From NCBI RefSeq assembly GCF_005222485.1, contig NZ_CP029078.1, forward strand, positions 8,898,737 through 8,962,736: a stretch of DNA of 64,000 nt, written 5' to 3'. This DNA is from Streptomyces griseoviridis (lineage in GTDB: Bacteria > Actinomycetota > Actinomycetes > Streptomycetales > Streptomycetaceae). Shown in pieces: positions 1 to 7,659 of this stretch. Under the pieces are notes generated by a model. The model did not search any database. It worked only from the letters and a program-made list of their open reading frames with translations, and was not told the DNA's origin. Positions within the stretch are counted from its first letter, which is position 1, and each line of letters starts with the position of its first letter. The translations under genes and the position numbers were made by a program.

Positions 1-410
1 TGGGGGCCGGTCTCCCCGAGCGCCGGGAACCCCTTGAGCGAGGGGTAGGCGTAGGGGAGGTACTCGGCGAGGCCGCTGGTGTGGTTGAGCAGCATCCGTA
101 CCGTGACGGCGGCGCCGCGCTCCCCGGGAACCAGCTTCGGAAGGTACCGCCCGATCGGGCGGTCGAGGCCGATCGCGCCGCTCTCGGCCAGCTGCATGAC
201 GGCGGCGGCGGTGAAGGTCTTGGTGACGCTGCCGACGCGGTGCCGCATGTCGGCGGTGACGGGACGACCGGTGACGACATCGGCGACTCCCGCCGCGCCC
301 CGCCAGACCTCGTCATGGTCGCGGACCTCGGCGAACAGGCCGGGTATCCCCGCGTGGTGGACGTCCGCGAGGGCCGCGTCCAGGGCCGTGCGATCCAGTG
401 GCTTCCTCAT
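1..410 (-). CDS. Serine hydrolase, class C beta-lactamase-like (partial)
   Basis: The gene reads leftward from an ATG at 410 and runs off the left edge; 136 N-terminal residues are visible. It has the serine beta-lactamase/DD-peptidase nucleophile motif S-x-x-K (SVTK, residues 61-64) in the context RVGSVTKTFTAAAVMQLAE, followed by a conserved LLNHTSGL segment (residues 107-114). This is the pattern of the broad class C beta-lactamase/esterase/D-aminopeptidase family. No signal peptide is obvious, so a cytoplasmic esterase or peptidase is more likely than a secreted beta-lactamase. It is divergently transcribed from a TetR gene across a 108-bp region with inverted repeats, so repression by that TetR protein is likely. 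The substrate cannot be told. Confidence 0.85.
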   Translation of the reverse strand, partial: MRKPLDRTALDAALADVHHAGIPGLFAEVRDHDEVWRGAAGVADVVTGRPVTADMRHRVGSVTKTFTAAAVMQLAESGAIGLDRPIGRYLPKLVPGERGAAVTVRMLLNHTSGLAEYLPYAYPSLKGFPALGETGP

Positions 411-444
411 GTCGTGCCGTCCTCTCGTGTTCCCTCACACGCTG

Positions 445-473
445 GTGCACTCATTATGCACGCGGTGCGTGCA
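445..473. promoter_or_regulatory. Putative TetR operator in divergent promoter
   Basis: Two overlapping inverted repeats lie between the serine hydrolase and the TetR gene. One is GTGCA (445-449) with TGCAC (457-461). The other is a perfect 7-bp palindrome with 3-bp spacer, TGCACGC (457-463) and GCGTGCA (467-473). The position and symmetry suit autoregulation and repression of the hydrolase; binding is inferred. Confidence 0.5.
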
Positions 474-518
474 ACGCCAAGTGCATAGGTTAGGGTGAGC
501 GGTGGAGAGAGGAGTGCC

Positions 519-1214
519 ATGGCAGGCCGAAAGCGATGGTCGACCGACGAGATCCTGGACGCGGCGGCGGAACTGCTGCGCACGGGCGACGCGGACACGT
601 TCAGCGTGCGCAAGCTGGCCGCGACGCTCGGAACGGACTCCTCCAGCCTCTACCGGCACTTCCGCAACAAGACCGAACTGCTGCGCGCCGTCGCAGACCG
701 GATCCTGTTGGCCGCGATGGACGGCCACCGCCCCGAGGGCGACTGGAAGCAGCGCCTCATGTCCCTGGCCCTGCGGCTGCGCGAGGCGTTCGGACAGCAG
801 CCCCAACTCGCCACGGTCTGGGGCCGCTACGCGTCCAGCGGCACCGGCTCACGGCTCGTCATGGAGGAGGTGCTCCAGGCCCTGCGCGCCTCGGGCCTGT
901 CCGACGAGCGGATCCCGGCGCGCTACCACCGCGTCGCCGTCCTCATCGCCGCGTTGATCGCCGCCGAGGCAGGCGCGGGCACGGTGACCCCCGCGGAACA
1001 CGAACAGGGCACGGAACTGTTCCGGGTGGCGGTCCTCGGCGCCGACCCCGAGCGCTTCCCGGCCCTCGCCCACTTCGCCCGCGAGGTCCGCCCCCTCGGA
1101 GAGGACCGCCGCGCCGCCTTCGAGGACATCCTCGGCGCCCAACTCACCGCGATCGAGGCGGAGATCGAGGCCGGGACCGAGGCCGGCTCCCATGCCGGGG
1201 GCGGCGCGAGCTAG
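519..1214 (+). CDS. TetR/AcrR family transcriptional regulator
   Basis: This is a 231-residue protein. The ATG at 519 is preferred over an in-frame GTG at 495 because a GAGAGGAG ribosome binding site sits just upstream. The N-terminal 55 residues form a TetR helix-turn-helix, with the recognition part SVRKLAATLGTDSSSLYRHF. The C-terminal ligand-binding half is generic, like the TetR_C-type domains of efflux and hydrolase regulators. It is divergent from the serine hydrolase across a palindromic region. The last 20 residues are rich in Glu, Ala and Gly and look disordered. The ligand is unknown. Confidence 0.85.
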   Translation: MAGRKRWSTDEILDAAAELLRTGDADTFSVRKLAATLGTDSSSLYRHFRNKTELLRAVADRILLAAMDGHRPEGDWKQRLMSLALRLREAFGQQPQLATVWGRYASSGTGSRLVMEEVLQALRASGLSDERIPARYHRVAVLIAALIAAEAGAGTVTPAEHEQGTELFRVAVLGADPERFPALAHFAREVRPLGEDRRAAFEDILGAQLTAIEAEIEAGTEAGSHAGGGAS

Positions 1215-1561
1215 CGCTCTGACCGGGAACGTTCGCCCCGGTTCGACCTTCTTCCCGGCCGCTCAGCGCAGCCCGGACGAGCCTTCGGGGTGTTTGCCCT
1301 CGCGAGCGACCCCGTGTACGCGCGGGGCGAACGGGTAGCCGCTCCCCATGCCACCCACCACGCCCGCGTCAAGCGCCAGGATCCTGTCATCCGCGTCGAA
1401 CGCGGCCCGTGCGGTGCAGTGCTGCTCGCGAGCCAGGAGCGACGCCGCTCGACGCTGATCCGGCGCGGCGCGTCGTTGACGGCGGATACCGGGCCCGGTG
1501 CGGCACGGCCCGCAGCGCTCCGCCGTCTCGAAAACGCACACAGCTTCAGAGAGGGAAGTGC
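1215..1561. other. Non-coding gap, 347 bp
   Basis: No coding region with convincing codon bias and no clear hairpin terminator were seen. The segment ends with the GAGAGGGAAG ribosome binding site of the TrmB/LuxR-type regulator. Confidence 0.5.
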
Positions 1562-2545
1562 ATGCTCGACGTTCTGGGAATGGACGCCACAGCAGAGGTG
1601 GTCTACCGCGAGATGCTGGCACACCCGGATGACGGTGTGGCCGATCTGACGCGCCGTCTCCAACTGGACAGGCAGGCGGTAAGGACAGCACTCGACACCC
1701 TCGGCGAGCTGGCTCTGGTGTGGCATTCCCCCGAGGATCCCCAGAGCTTCCATGTGGTCGACCCGCATCTGGCCGCCGAGATGCTGCTGGCCAGGCAGCG
1801 CGCCGAACTCGCCGCACAGCAGCAGCGTCTCCAGGAGGCCCAGGCCGCCGCCGTACAGCTCAAAGCGGAGTTCACCCAGGAGAGCGGCAGAGACGAGATG
1901 CACCGCCTGACCGGGGTGGACTGCGTCCGCGACTACCTCGCGGCGCTCTACGACAAGGTGGAGAGCGAGCTGCTGACCTTCGCTCCGGGCGGAGCCCAGA
2001 CAGAGGCCAATCTGCGCAGTTCACGACCTCTCGCGGAGAACCTGCTGGAGCGCGGCGTGCAGATGCGCACCGTGTACGTCGACAGCGTCCGCAACGACTC
2101 CGCGACGGTGACGCACGCGGAGTGGCTGACCGCGCGCGGCGGCCGCATACGGACCGTCCCCTCGTTACCGAACCGCATGATCCTCTGCGACAGGAAGATC
2201 GCCATCGTCGCCGTGGACTCCGATGACACCTCCGCCGGCGCGGTGGTCCTGCACACGCCAGGAGTGGTCTCGTCGCTGTGCGCCCTGTTCGAGAGCGTCT
2301 GGCAGTCCGCCCAGCCGATCGGCGCGACCGCTCAACCCTGCGACGAGCAGCAACTGAGCCTGCAACAGATGGAAGTCCTACGGCTGTTGTCGCTGGGGCA
2401 CACCGACGACTACGTCGCGGCACGGTTGGGTGTGTCCGCTCGAACGGCACGCCGCATCGCCACGAAACTCATGGAGTACCTCGGCGCGCGAAGCCGCTTC
2501 CAGACGGGCGTGCACGCTGCCGCGAGGGGCCTCATACGGCCCTGA
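1562..2545 (+). CDS. TrmB/LuxR-type helix-turn-helix regulator, likely pathway activator
   Basis: This is a 327-residue protein starting at ATG 1562 behind GAGAGGGAAG. Residues 1-70 look like a TrmB-type winged helix (MLDVLGMDATAEVVYREML, then DLTRRLQLDRQAVRTAL). An Ala/Gln-rich helix that could be a coiled coil follows at about 75-115. A middle domain resembles the phospholipase-D-like effector domain found in this streptomycete regulator group. The C-terminus is a LuxR-type HTH (LSLQQMEVLRLLSLGHTDDYVAARLGVS, given here in halves by position about 265-292). Such proteins often sit beside natural-product operons as pathway-specific activators. It is the nearest regulator to the ectoine-like locus and is the best candidate to bind the 80-bp repeats at 3341 and 14714. 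That link is inference. Confidence 0.8.
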   Translation: MLDVLGMDATAEVVYREMLAHPDDGVADLTRRLQLDRQAVRTALDTLGELALVWHSPEDPQSFHVVDPHLAAEMLLARQRAELAAQQQRLQEAQAAAVQLKAEFTQESGRDEMHRLTGVDCVRDYLAALYDKVESELLTFAPGGAQTEANLRSSRPLAENLLERGVQMRTVYVDSVRNDSATVTHAEWLTARGGRIRTVPSLPNRMILCDRKIAIVAVDSDDTSAGAVVLHTPGVVSSLCALFESVWQSAQPIGATAQPCDEQQLSLQQMEVLRLLSLGHTDDYVAARLGVSARTARRIATKLMEYLGARSRFQTGVHAAARGLIRP

Positions 2546-2614
2546 AGGTCCGTACAGCCACCGGTCGACAACCAGCCGAAGGGGGATTGGCTATTCGAAC
2601 AGGATGATTCGGTC

Positions 2615-2902
2615 ATGTACCTCGTCCATCTCACTATCGCCATCCGAGGCGGCACGTCACTGCCCGCCGATATCAAGCAGGTGCTCGAAACCAACGCACC
2701 GGACGTCCTCGAACACGTCAGCGTGCATTCCCGGGCGCGGCCTCACCTGGCCATCAGTCTTTTCCTCCGTGCGGCCTCCCTGGACGAGGCTGAGAAAACC
2801 GCGGAGCAGATCTGGGAACGCGCTGTCACGGCGTGTCCTCGGCTGGCGGAGTGGACTCTGTTGAGCGCTGAAGTCCCGCTCCTGCCCTATGACTTGGAAT
2901 GA
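2615..2902 (+). CDS. Small conserved-looking hypothetical protein
   Basis: A 95-residue protein starting MYLVHLTIAIRGG, 69 bp downstream of the regulator and on the same strand, so probably co-transcribed with it. It has no signal peptide, transmembrane segment or cysteine motif. The alternation of hydrophobic beta-like strands (VHLTIAI, ISLFL) with a charged helix (LDEAEKTAEQIWERAV) suggests a small ferredoxin-like alpha/beta fold. I do not recognise the family and assign no function. Confidence 0.6.
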   Translation: MYLVHLTIAIRGGTSLPADIKQVLETNAPDVLEHVSVHSRARPHLAISLFLRAASLDEAEKTAEQIWERAVTACPRLAEWTLLSAEVPLLPYDLE

Positions 2903-3475
2903 GATTGTTCCCCTCTCTTTCCGCAGGTCATCTGACGGTCGAGAGCCGGGAGCGAAGTCCTCATGCTGGTCGGGTGTGACGGTCCGGAGAAACCTTCGGT
3001 CCCCCGGGGAGACTCCAGCAGGACGCCGCCCGCCGAATTCGCCGTCGAGTCGGCCGATCGCGGGCTCGGGCATTCCCCGCCGCACGGGGGCCCACCCTTG
3101 AAGACGCGGAATCGACGCGCCGTCCGATCCCCGCGGGCCCGGTCCGAAACCGGCGGGAACCCGGCTCGCGGGGCAGCCGGCCGCCGACGTCAAACAGGAC
3201 TCGGCGCCGCGGGCGCCACCCGGTCGAGCGTGTGATCACCCTCCGCGCCACCGCCTTCCGCCGCCTGCCTCATCCGCGTCATCATGGGGACAGGACCGTG
3301 GGCGGTTCATCATGGAGAATGGCGCGATCGTCGCGACCCCATGACCGGATATCGAATCCGACCGCGGTCCTGAACAGGTCAGGTCCGATTTAGGTCAGCC
3401 GTTTCCTCTTCCCTCGACGCGCGCCGGCTCGCAGACTCGTTGTACCGGACAGCGAACCAGCGAGAGAGGCGAACC
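2903..3475. other. Intergenic region holding the biosynthetic operon promoter
   Basis: The first 430 bp hold no gene I can support. The last 135 bp hold a conserved element (3341-3420, listed separately) and then the leader of the operon that begins with the short reading frame at 3476. Confidence 0.5.
3341..3420 (+). promoter_or_regulatory. 80-bp conserved promoter element, copy A
   Basis: This segment aligns without gaps to 14714-14793, upstream of the EctD-type gene, at roughly 60 or more of 80 positions. The best conserved core is GACCGCGGTCC followed by GAACAGGTCAGG and CCGATT, then a TTTCTCTTCCCTT-like pyrimidine tract. Both copies sit 120-250 bp ahead of their first structural gene and point the same way. 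The simplest reading is a shared promoter with an activator site that places the decarboxylase operon and ectD in one regulon. Confidence 0.65.
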
Positions 3476-3565
3476 ATGAATGAGCGAATACCTACCTCGG
3501 ACAACTCGCCGACCGAGAGGCGGACTGTTTTCATCTCGCCCGAGGACGACGGCGGATGGCAGTGA
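3476..3565 (+). CDS. Putative 29-residue leader or small peptide
   Basis: ATG at 3476 follows a good purine-rich site (GAGAGAGGCGAACC) and opens a 29-codon frame that starts MNERIPTSDN and ends EDDGGWQ before TGA at 3563-3565. It stops 40 bp before the decarboxylase start and is the first translatable frame after the conserved promoter element. The peptide is polar and acidic at its end, with no cleavage or cysteine motif. It may be a regulatory leader, a small unrecognised protein, or chance. A decarboxylase start upstream at 3480 would overlap it in another frame and lacks a matching site. Confidence 0.35.
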   Translation: MNERIPTSDNSPTERRTVFISPEDDGGWQ

Positions 3566-3605
3566 TCGCCCGATGACCTCGAAGAGTGACATCCAGGGAA
3601 ACACG

Positions 3606-4856
3606 ATGTCGGCGCTCGCCGAGGAGTTCGGCACCCCGCTGTTCCTCTACGACGCGGATATCCTCGCCGACACGTACCACGGCCTGCGCGACCTGCTTCC
3701 CGACACCGCCGATATCTTCTACTCGCTCAAGGCCAACCCGAACGTCAGCGTCTGCGCGCTGCTGAACTCCTTCGGCGCCGGCGCCGAAGTCTCCTCCTAC
3801 GTCGAACTGGTCACCGCCCTGCGAGCGGGCGTCGCCTCCGAGGACATCATCTTCCTCGGGCCCGGCAAGGACGAACGAGAGCTCACCGCGTGCGTCGAGG
3901 CCGGCATCCACGCCATCGTCTGCGAGTCACTGGACGAACTCGACCAGCTCGACGCGCTGTTGGCGACGGCCGGCCGGGACGGGTTCCCGGTGCTGCTCAG
4001 GGTCAACCCCGCCTTCGGCAGCAAGGGATCAGGGCTGGCCATGGGCGGCAAGCCCCGACAGTTCGGCATCGACGAAGCCGAACTGCGCGACGCCAAGCAC
4101 CGCGTCGCGGCCCTGCGCAACATCCGCGTCCAGGGCGTGCACGCCTACATGGGGACACGGTTCCTCCACCACGAGGACGTCGTCCACAACACCCGCCAGA
4201 TCCTCGCCACCGCGGAAGACCTCGCCGGACACCTCGGCTTCCCCCTGGAGACCGTGGACTTCGGCGGCGGCCTCGGCGTCGCCTACTTCGACAACGAAGA
4301 GGACCTCGACCTCGACGCGCTGGGCACCGGACTCGCGGAAGTCCTCGCCCCGTTCTCCGCACGCAACCCCCACTGCCGGATGATCATGGAGCTGGGCCGG
4401 TTCCTCACCGCCACCGCCGGCACGTACATCGTCCGGGCCCGCTACGTGAAGAACTCCATGGGGGAGAGCTTCGTGGTCGCCGACGGCGGCACGAACCACC
4501 ACATGGCGGCCGTCGGCGTCGGCAGCTTCGTCAAGCGCAACTTCCCGATCCGCCACCTGGAGAATCGCGCCGCGGGCGAGACGCGCCGCTACAGCGTGAC
4601 CGGACCTCTGTGCACACCCAACGACGTCCTCGCCAAGAAGGTCCGACTGCCGGAAGTGCGGCCGGGGGACCTGCTGGCGGTGGAACGGTCCGGGGCCTAC
4701 GGGCCGACCGCCTCACCCGGTCTCTTCCTCAGCCACGGCTTCCCCGCCGAGGTGCTGGTGCACGACGGGCGGGCCCATCTGATCCGGGAACGCGACACTA
4801 CGGAAGACCTGCTGGCCAAGCAGCACCTCGTCGACTTCCGCACACCGTCCACGTGA
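3606..4856 (+). CDS. PLP-dependent decarboxylase, fold type III, BtrK/VinO-like
   Basis: A 416-residue protein of the alanine-racemase-fold (DAP/Orn/Arg) decarboxylases. Lys42 in FYSLKANPN is the expected PLP lysine, GGGLGVAYF is the phosphate-binding glycine loop, and GPLCTPNDVL carries the catalytic cysteine motif of the C-terminal beta domain. The segment GSGLAMGGKPRQFGID is the signature I associate with BtrK, which decarboxylates glutamyl-ACP, and relatives such as VinO, which acts on 3-methylaspartyl-ACP. With an AMP ligase and a free ACP in the same operon, the likely substrate is an aminoacyl-ACP rather than free DAP, Lys or Orn. The ATG at 3606 is chosen for its AGGGA site; ATG 3573 is possible. 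Its TGA overlaps the GTG of the next gene. Confidence 0.85.
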   Translation: MSALAEEFGTPLFLYDADILADTYHGLRDLLPDTADIFYSLKANPNVSVCALLNSFGAGAEVSSYVELVTALRAGVASEDIIFLGPGKDERELTACVEAGIHAIVCESLDELDQLDALLATAGRDGFPVLLRVNPAFGSKGSGLAMGGKPRQFGIDEAELRDAKHRVAALRNIRVQGVHAYMGTRFLHHEDVVHNTRQILATAEDLAGHLGFPLETVDFGGGLGVAYFDNEEDLDLDALGTGLAEVLAPFSARNPHCRMIMELGRFLTATAGTYIVRARYVKNSMGESFVVADGGTNHHMAAVGVGSFVKRNFPIRHLENRAAGETRRYSVTGPLCTPNDVLAKKVRLPEVRPGDLLAVERSGAYGPTASPGLFLSHGFPAEVLVHDGRAHLIRERDTTEDLLAKQHLVDFRTPST

Positions 4857-5785
4857 ACGCCCCAGCGAGCCGGATCGCCCGGATCGGCCTTGACGTCCTC
4901 GAACGATCGGAACTCCGCCGTCTGATCGAGCGGCCCTGGTTCTTGCGCTTCGGCTTCGCCCCGGAGGAACTCGCCCACGCCGACACCCTCGGTCCGCAGC
5001 GACGCCTGGAGTTCCTGGCGGGACGGTTCGCCGCCAAGGAGGCCCTCCTCAAAGCCCTCGGCATCGGCTTCCTCCAGGGAGTGACGCCCCGGGAGATATG
5101 CGTGGAGCACACCGCGCACGGCGCCCCCGTCGTCCATCTCCGAGGCCGAGCCGCCCAGTTGACCCCGACCTCCCTCTCGGTCTCCATCACCCACAAAGAG
5201 AACGTCGTGGCCGCCGTCGCCCTCAGCCTCCCGCCGGCCGACGGCACGGGAGCCGGGAACGGACCACCACGATCCACGGAATCGAAGGAGCCTGACGCCG
5301 TGCCGCCGCCGAAAACCACCACCACGACCGCCGCCGTCCAGCACAGCACCCCCGGTGAACAAGCCCCGGAGACCACGGCCTTCCTGCGCGTACGCATCGG
5401 CCAGGAAGAGGCCCACTACGGCGGAGACCTCGTCGACGGCGCCCGCATCCTGCGCCTCTTCGGTGATCTCGTCACCGAGATCACCATCCGCACGGACGGC
5501 GACGAGGGACTGCTGTCCCAGTACAGCGACCTCCGCTTCACCGCACCCGTGAGGCCCGGCGACTACATCGAGGCCCGCGGCCGGCTGGTACGCCGGACCC
5601 GACTGCGCCGCGTGGTCGAGCTGGAGGCCCACAAGGTCCTCAACGCCCGCCCCGGAGCGGGCGAGAGCGCCGCCACCGTACTCCAGGAACCCCAACTCGT
5701 CTGCGCCGCCACCGCCACCACCGTCGTCCCCCACCGCCGCAAGGACACCGCGACCGCCAACACCCCCACCGCCGAGGAGATCTGA
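4853..5785 (+). CDS. AcpS-type phosphopantetheinyl transferase fused to hotdog ammonia-lyase-like domain
   Basis: One open frame of 310 residues starts at GTG 4853, which overlaps the preceding stop (GTGA). Residues 1-145 are an AcpS-like 4'-phosphopantetheinyl transferase: GLDVLE (12-17), FAAKEALLKALG and a final VSITHKENVVAAVAL. A low-complexity linker of Gly, Pro and Thr follows. Residues about 180-300 are a hotdog domain (AHYGGDLVDGARILRLFGD, then TDGDEGL, APVRPGDYIEARG) closely recalling 3-aminobutyryl-CoA or beta-alanyl-CoA ammonia lyase. The transferase would activate the operon's carrier protein. The hotdog part could remove ammonia from a beta-aminoacyl thioester. There is no stop between the halves, but an internal GTG at 5300 has its own ribosome site, so two separate proteins are possible. 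Confidence 0.8.
   Translation: MNAPASRIARIGLDVLERSELRRLIERPWFLRFGFAPEELAHADTLGPQRRLEFLAGRFAAKEALLKALGIGFLQGVTPREICVEHTAHGAPVVHLRGRAAQLTPTSLSVSITHKENVVAAVALSLPPADGTGAGNGPPRSTESKEPDAVPPPKTTTTTAAVQHSTPGEQAPETTAFLRVRIGQEEAHYGGDLVDGARILRLFGDLVTEITIRTDGDEGLLSQYSDLRFTAPVRPGDYIEARGRLVRRTRLRRVVELEAHKVLNARPGAGESAATVLQEPQLVCAATATTVVPHRRKDTATANTPTAEEI
5285..5302 (+). promoter_or_regulatory. Internal ribosome binding site and GTG start within fused gene
   Basis: AAGGAG (5285-5290) lies 9 bp before an in-frame GTG at 5300-5302, exactly at the linker between the transferase and hotdog halves. This would allow independent translation of a 161-residue hotdog protein (MPPPKTTTTT...). A TGA in a neighbouring frame at 5293 hints that a former stop codon was lost by an indel. 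Confidence 0.5.
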
Positions 5786-7341
5786 TGCCCAGCACAGCTC
5801 GGCTGCTGCACGAACTCCTGGAGGCGACCGCCGACCGCACCCCCCGATCGACCGCGTTGACCTCGCGAAGCCACCGTCTCACCTACCGCGAACTCGCCAC
5901 CGCCAGCACCAGGATGGCCGCACTCCTGCACCGCGAGGGACTGCGCCGCGGCGACCGCGTCGTCGTCACCGCCGCCGACGGAGTCGGCATCGCCGTCCTC
6001 GTCTACGCCGCCTCCCGCCTCGGCGCCGTCTTCAGCGTGCTGCACGAGCAGGTACGCGGCGGGCCACTGGAACACGTACTGCGCGACTGCGAACCCACGT
6101 TGCTGGTCTCCGACGACCCCGACGCGGGACGCACCGCCGCACAGCACGACGTGACCTTCCTCAGGCTCGACGAACTCCTGCGGACCGCACTCGAAGCCGA
6201 CCCCGAGGGGACCCCCACCCCCACCCTCACCGGCCGCGGCGCCCTGAGCGTGGACCCCGTCAGCCTGATCTACACCTCGGGCACCACCTCGCTGCCCAAG
6301 GCCGTGGTCAGCACCCACCAGCAGGTGATCTTCGCCGTCTCCGCGATCCAGGAATGTCTGGAGTACCGCAGCGACGACGTCGTCTACTGCCCGCTGCCCC
6401 TCTCCTTCGACTACGGCCTCTACCAGGTCTACCTCGCGGCCCTCAGCGGCGCGCGACTCCACCTGGGCACCGTCGCCGAGGTCGGCCCCCCGCTGCTGCG
6501 CAGCCTGGAGGAGGCCGGGGCGACCGTGCTGCCCGCCATGCCGTCCCTCTCCGACCGGCTCGCCTGGCTGCTCAGCCGCAGCAGCAAGGGCCCTGGCCGG
6601 CTGCGGCTGCTCACCAACACCGGAGCGGCCCTCTCCCAGCCCACCATGACCGCGCTCCGCGCCGCCCTCCCCGACCTGCGCATCCAGGTCATGTACGGCC
6701 TCACCGAGTGCAAGCGCACAGCGATCATGCCGCCCGACGGCGACCTCGACCGCCCGGGGTCCTGCGGACTGCCCCTGCCGGGCACCGAGGTCTTCGTCAT
6801 CGACGACGACGGCAACCGGCTGCCCGCGGGAGAGATCGGCCAACTCGTCGTGCGGGGCCCGAACGTCATGGCCGGCTACTGGCGACGCCCCGAGCTGACC
6901 GCCGAGCGCTTCCCCCGCGCCGAGGGACTCTTCCCCGAACTGCGCACCGGCGACTACGGCTGGCAGGACGAGGAGGGCTACCTCTACTTCTCCGGCCGCC
7001 GCGACGACCTCTACAAGGAGCGGGGGTTCCGGCTCAGCACCACCGAGGTCGAAGCCGCCGCGACCCGCGTCGACGGCGTGACCTCCGCCGCCGTACTGCC
7101 GCCCGAGGGAAAGCGGACCGCACTCCTCGCGGTGGTCGCCGACATCACCGCCGACGAGGTGCGCGAGGGCATGCGCGACCACATCGAGCCCTTCAAGATC
7201 CCGCGCCGCTGCGTCCGTCTGGACGCCCTGCCCACCAACGGCAACGGCAAGGTCGACCGCAGGAAGCTGGCCGCCCAGATCGACCAGGCCCCGGCCACCT
7301 CCGTCACCACCGAGGCCCTGCGGGCCCGCCTCGCCCACTGA
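5785..7341 (+). CDS. AMP-dependent acyl/aminoacyl ligase
   Basis: A 518-residue class I adenylate-forming enzyme; its ATG overlaps the upstream stop (TGATG). The core motifs are all visible: YTSGTTSLPKA (163-173), YGLTE, the TGDYG hinge region, and NGNGKVDRRKL (485-495) with the catalytic lysine K489. It should activate a carboxylic acid as an acyl-adenylate and pass it to the carrier protein encoded next. The substrate code cannot be read here. The neighbouring BtrK/VinO-like decarboxylase suggests an acidic amino acid such as Asp, methyl-Asp or Glu. No carrier or reductase domain is attached. Confidence 0.85.
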   Translation: MPSTARLLHELLEATADRTPRSTALTSRSHRLTYRELATASTRMAALLHREGLRRGDRVVVTAADGVGIAVLVYAASRLGAVFSVLHEQVRGGPLEHVLRDCEPTLLVSDDPDAGRTAAQHDVTFLRLDELLRTALEADPEGTPTPTLTGRGALSVDPVSLIYTSGTTSLPKAVVSTHQQVIFAVSAIQECLEYRSDDVVYCPLPLSFDYGLYQVYLAALSGARLHLGTVAEVGPPLLRSLEEAGATVLPAMPSLSDRLAWLLSRSSKGPGRLRLLTNTGAALSQPTMTALRAALPDLRIQVMYGLTECKRTAIMPPDGDLDRPGSCGLPLPGTEVFVIDDDGNRLPAGEIGQLVVRGPNVMAGYWRRPELTAERFPRAEGLFPELRTGDYGWQDEEGYLYFSGRRDDLYKERGFRLSTTEVEAAATRVDGVTSAAVLPPEGKRTALLAVVADITADEVREGMRDHIEPFKIPRRCVRLDALPTNGNGKVDRRKLAAQIDQAPATSVTTEALRARLAH

Positions 7342-7389
7342 GCCCACCCACACACCCGACCACAGCAACTCCCCACCGGACGTTAGGAC

Positions 7390-7659
7390 ATGACCATGGA
7401 CCGCCAGAACGTTGTCACCGCCCTCGAGAACGCCCTCACCGACGTCCTGGAGCGCCCCGTCACCGGCCTCACCGGCGAGGTGAAGCTCTTCGACGACCTG
7501 CACCTCGACTCCACCACCATGCTCGAGATGCTGATGGCCCTCGAAGACTCCATCGACCTGGTCGTCGACCCGGAGGCCCTGGACGCGGACGACTTCATCT
7601 CCGTGGACACCTTCACCGACTTCGTGCTCGCCACGAAGCGCGAGCAGGTAGCGGCATGA
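7390..7659 (+). CDS. Free-standing acyl carrier protein
   Basis: An 89-residue, acidic, helical protein. The phosphopantetheine attachment site is in DLHLDSTTML, with Ser41 as the attachment residue (Ser39 if the second ATG is used). The size and charge are typical of type II carrier proteins. It follows the ligase by 48 bp and overlaps the aminotransferase start (ATGA at 7656). By analogy with BtrI and VinL it would hold the amino acid while the decarboxylase and the hotdog domain act, and then present the acyl group to the EctA-like transferase. Confidence 0.9.
   Translation: MTMDRQNVVTALENALTDVLERPVTGLTGEVKLFDDLHLDSTTMLEMLMALEDSIDLVVDPEALDADDFISVDTFTDFVLATKREQVAA

Noticed and set aside
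3606..4856. Diaminopimelate or ornithine decarboxylase of primary metabolism
   Set aside because: The GSGLAMGGKPRQFGID signature and the ligase-ACP context fit carrier-bound amino acid decarboxylases better than LysA or ornithine decarboxylase.
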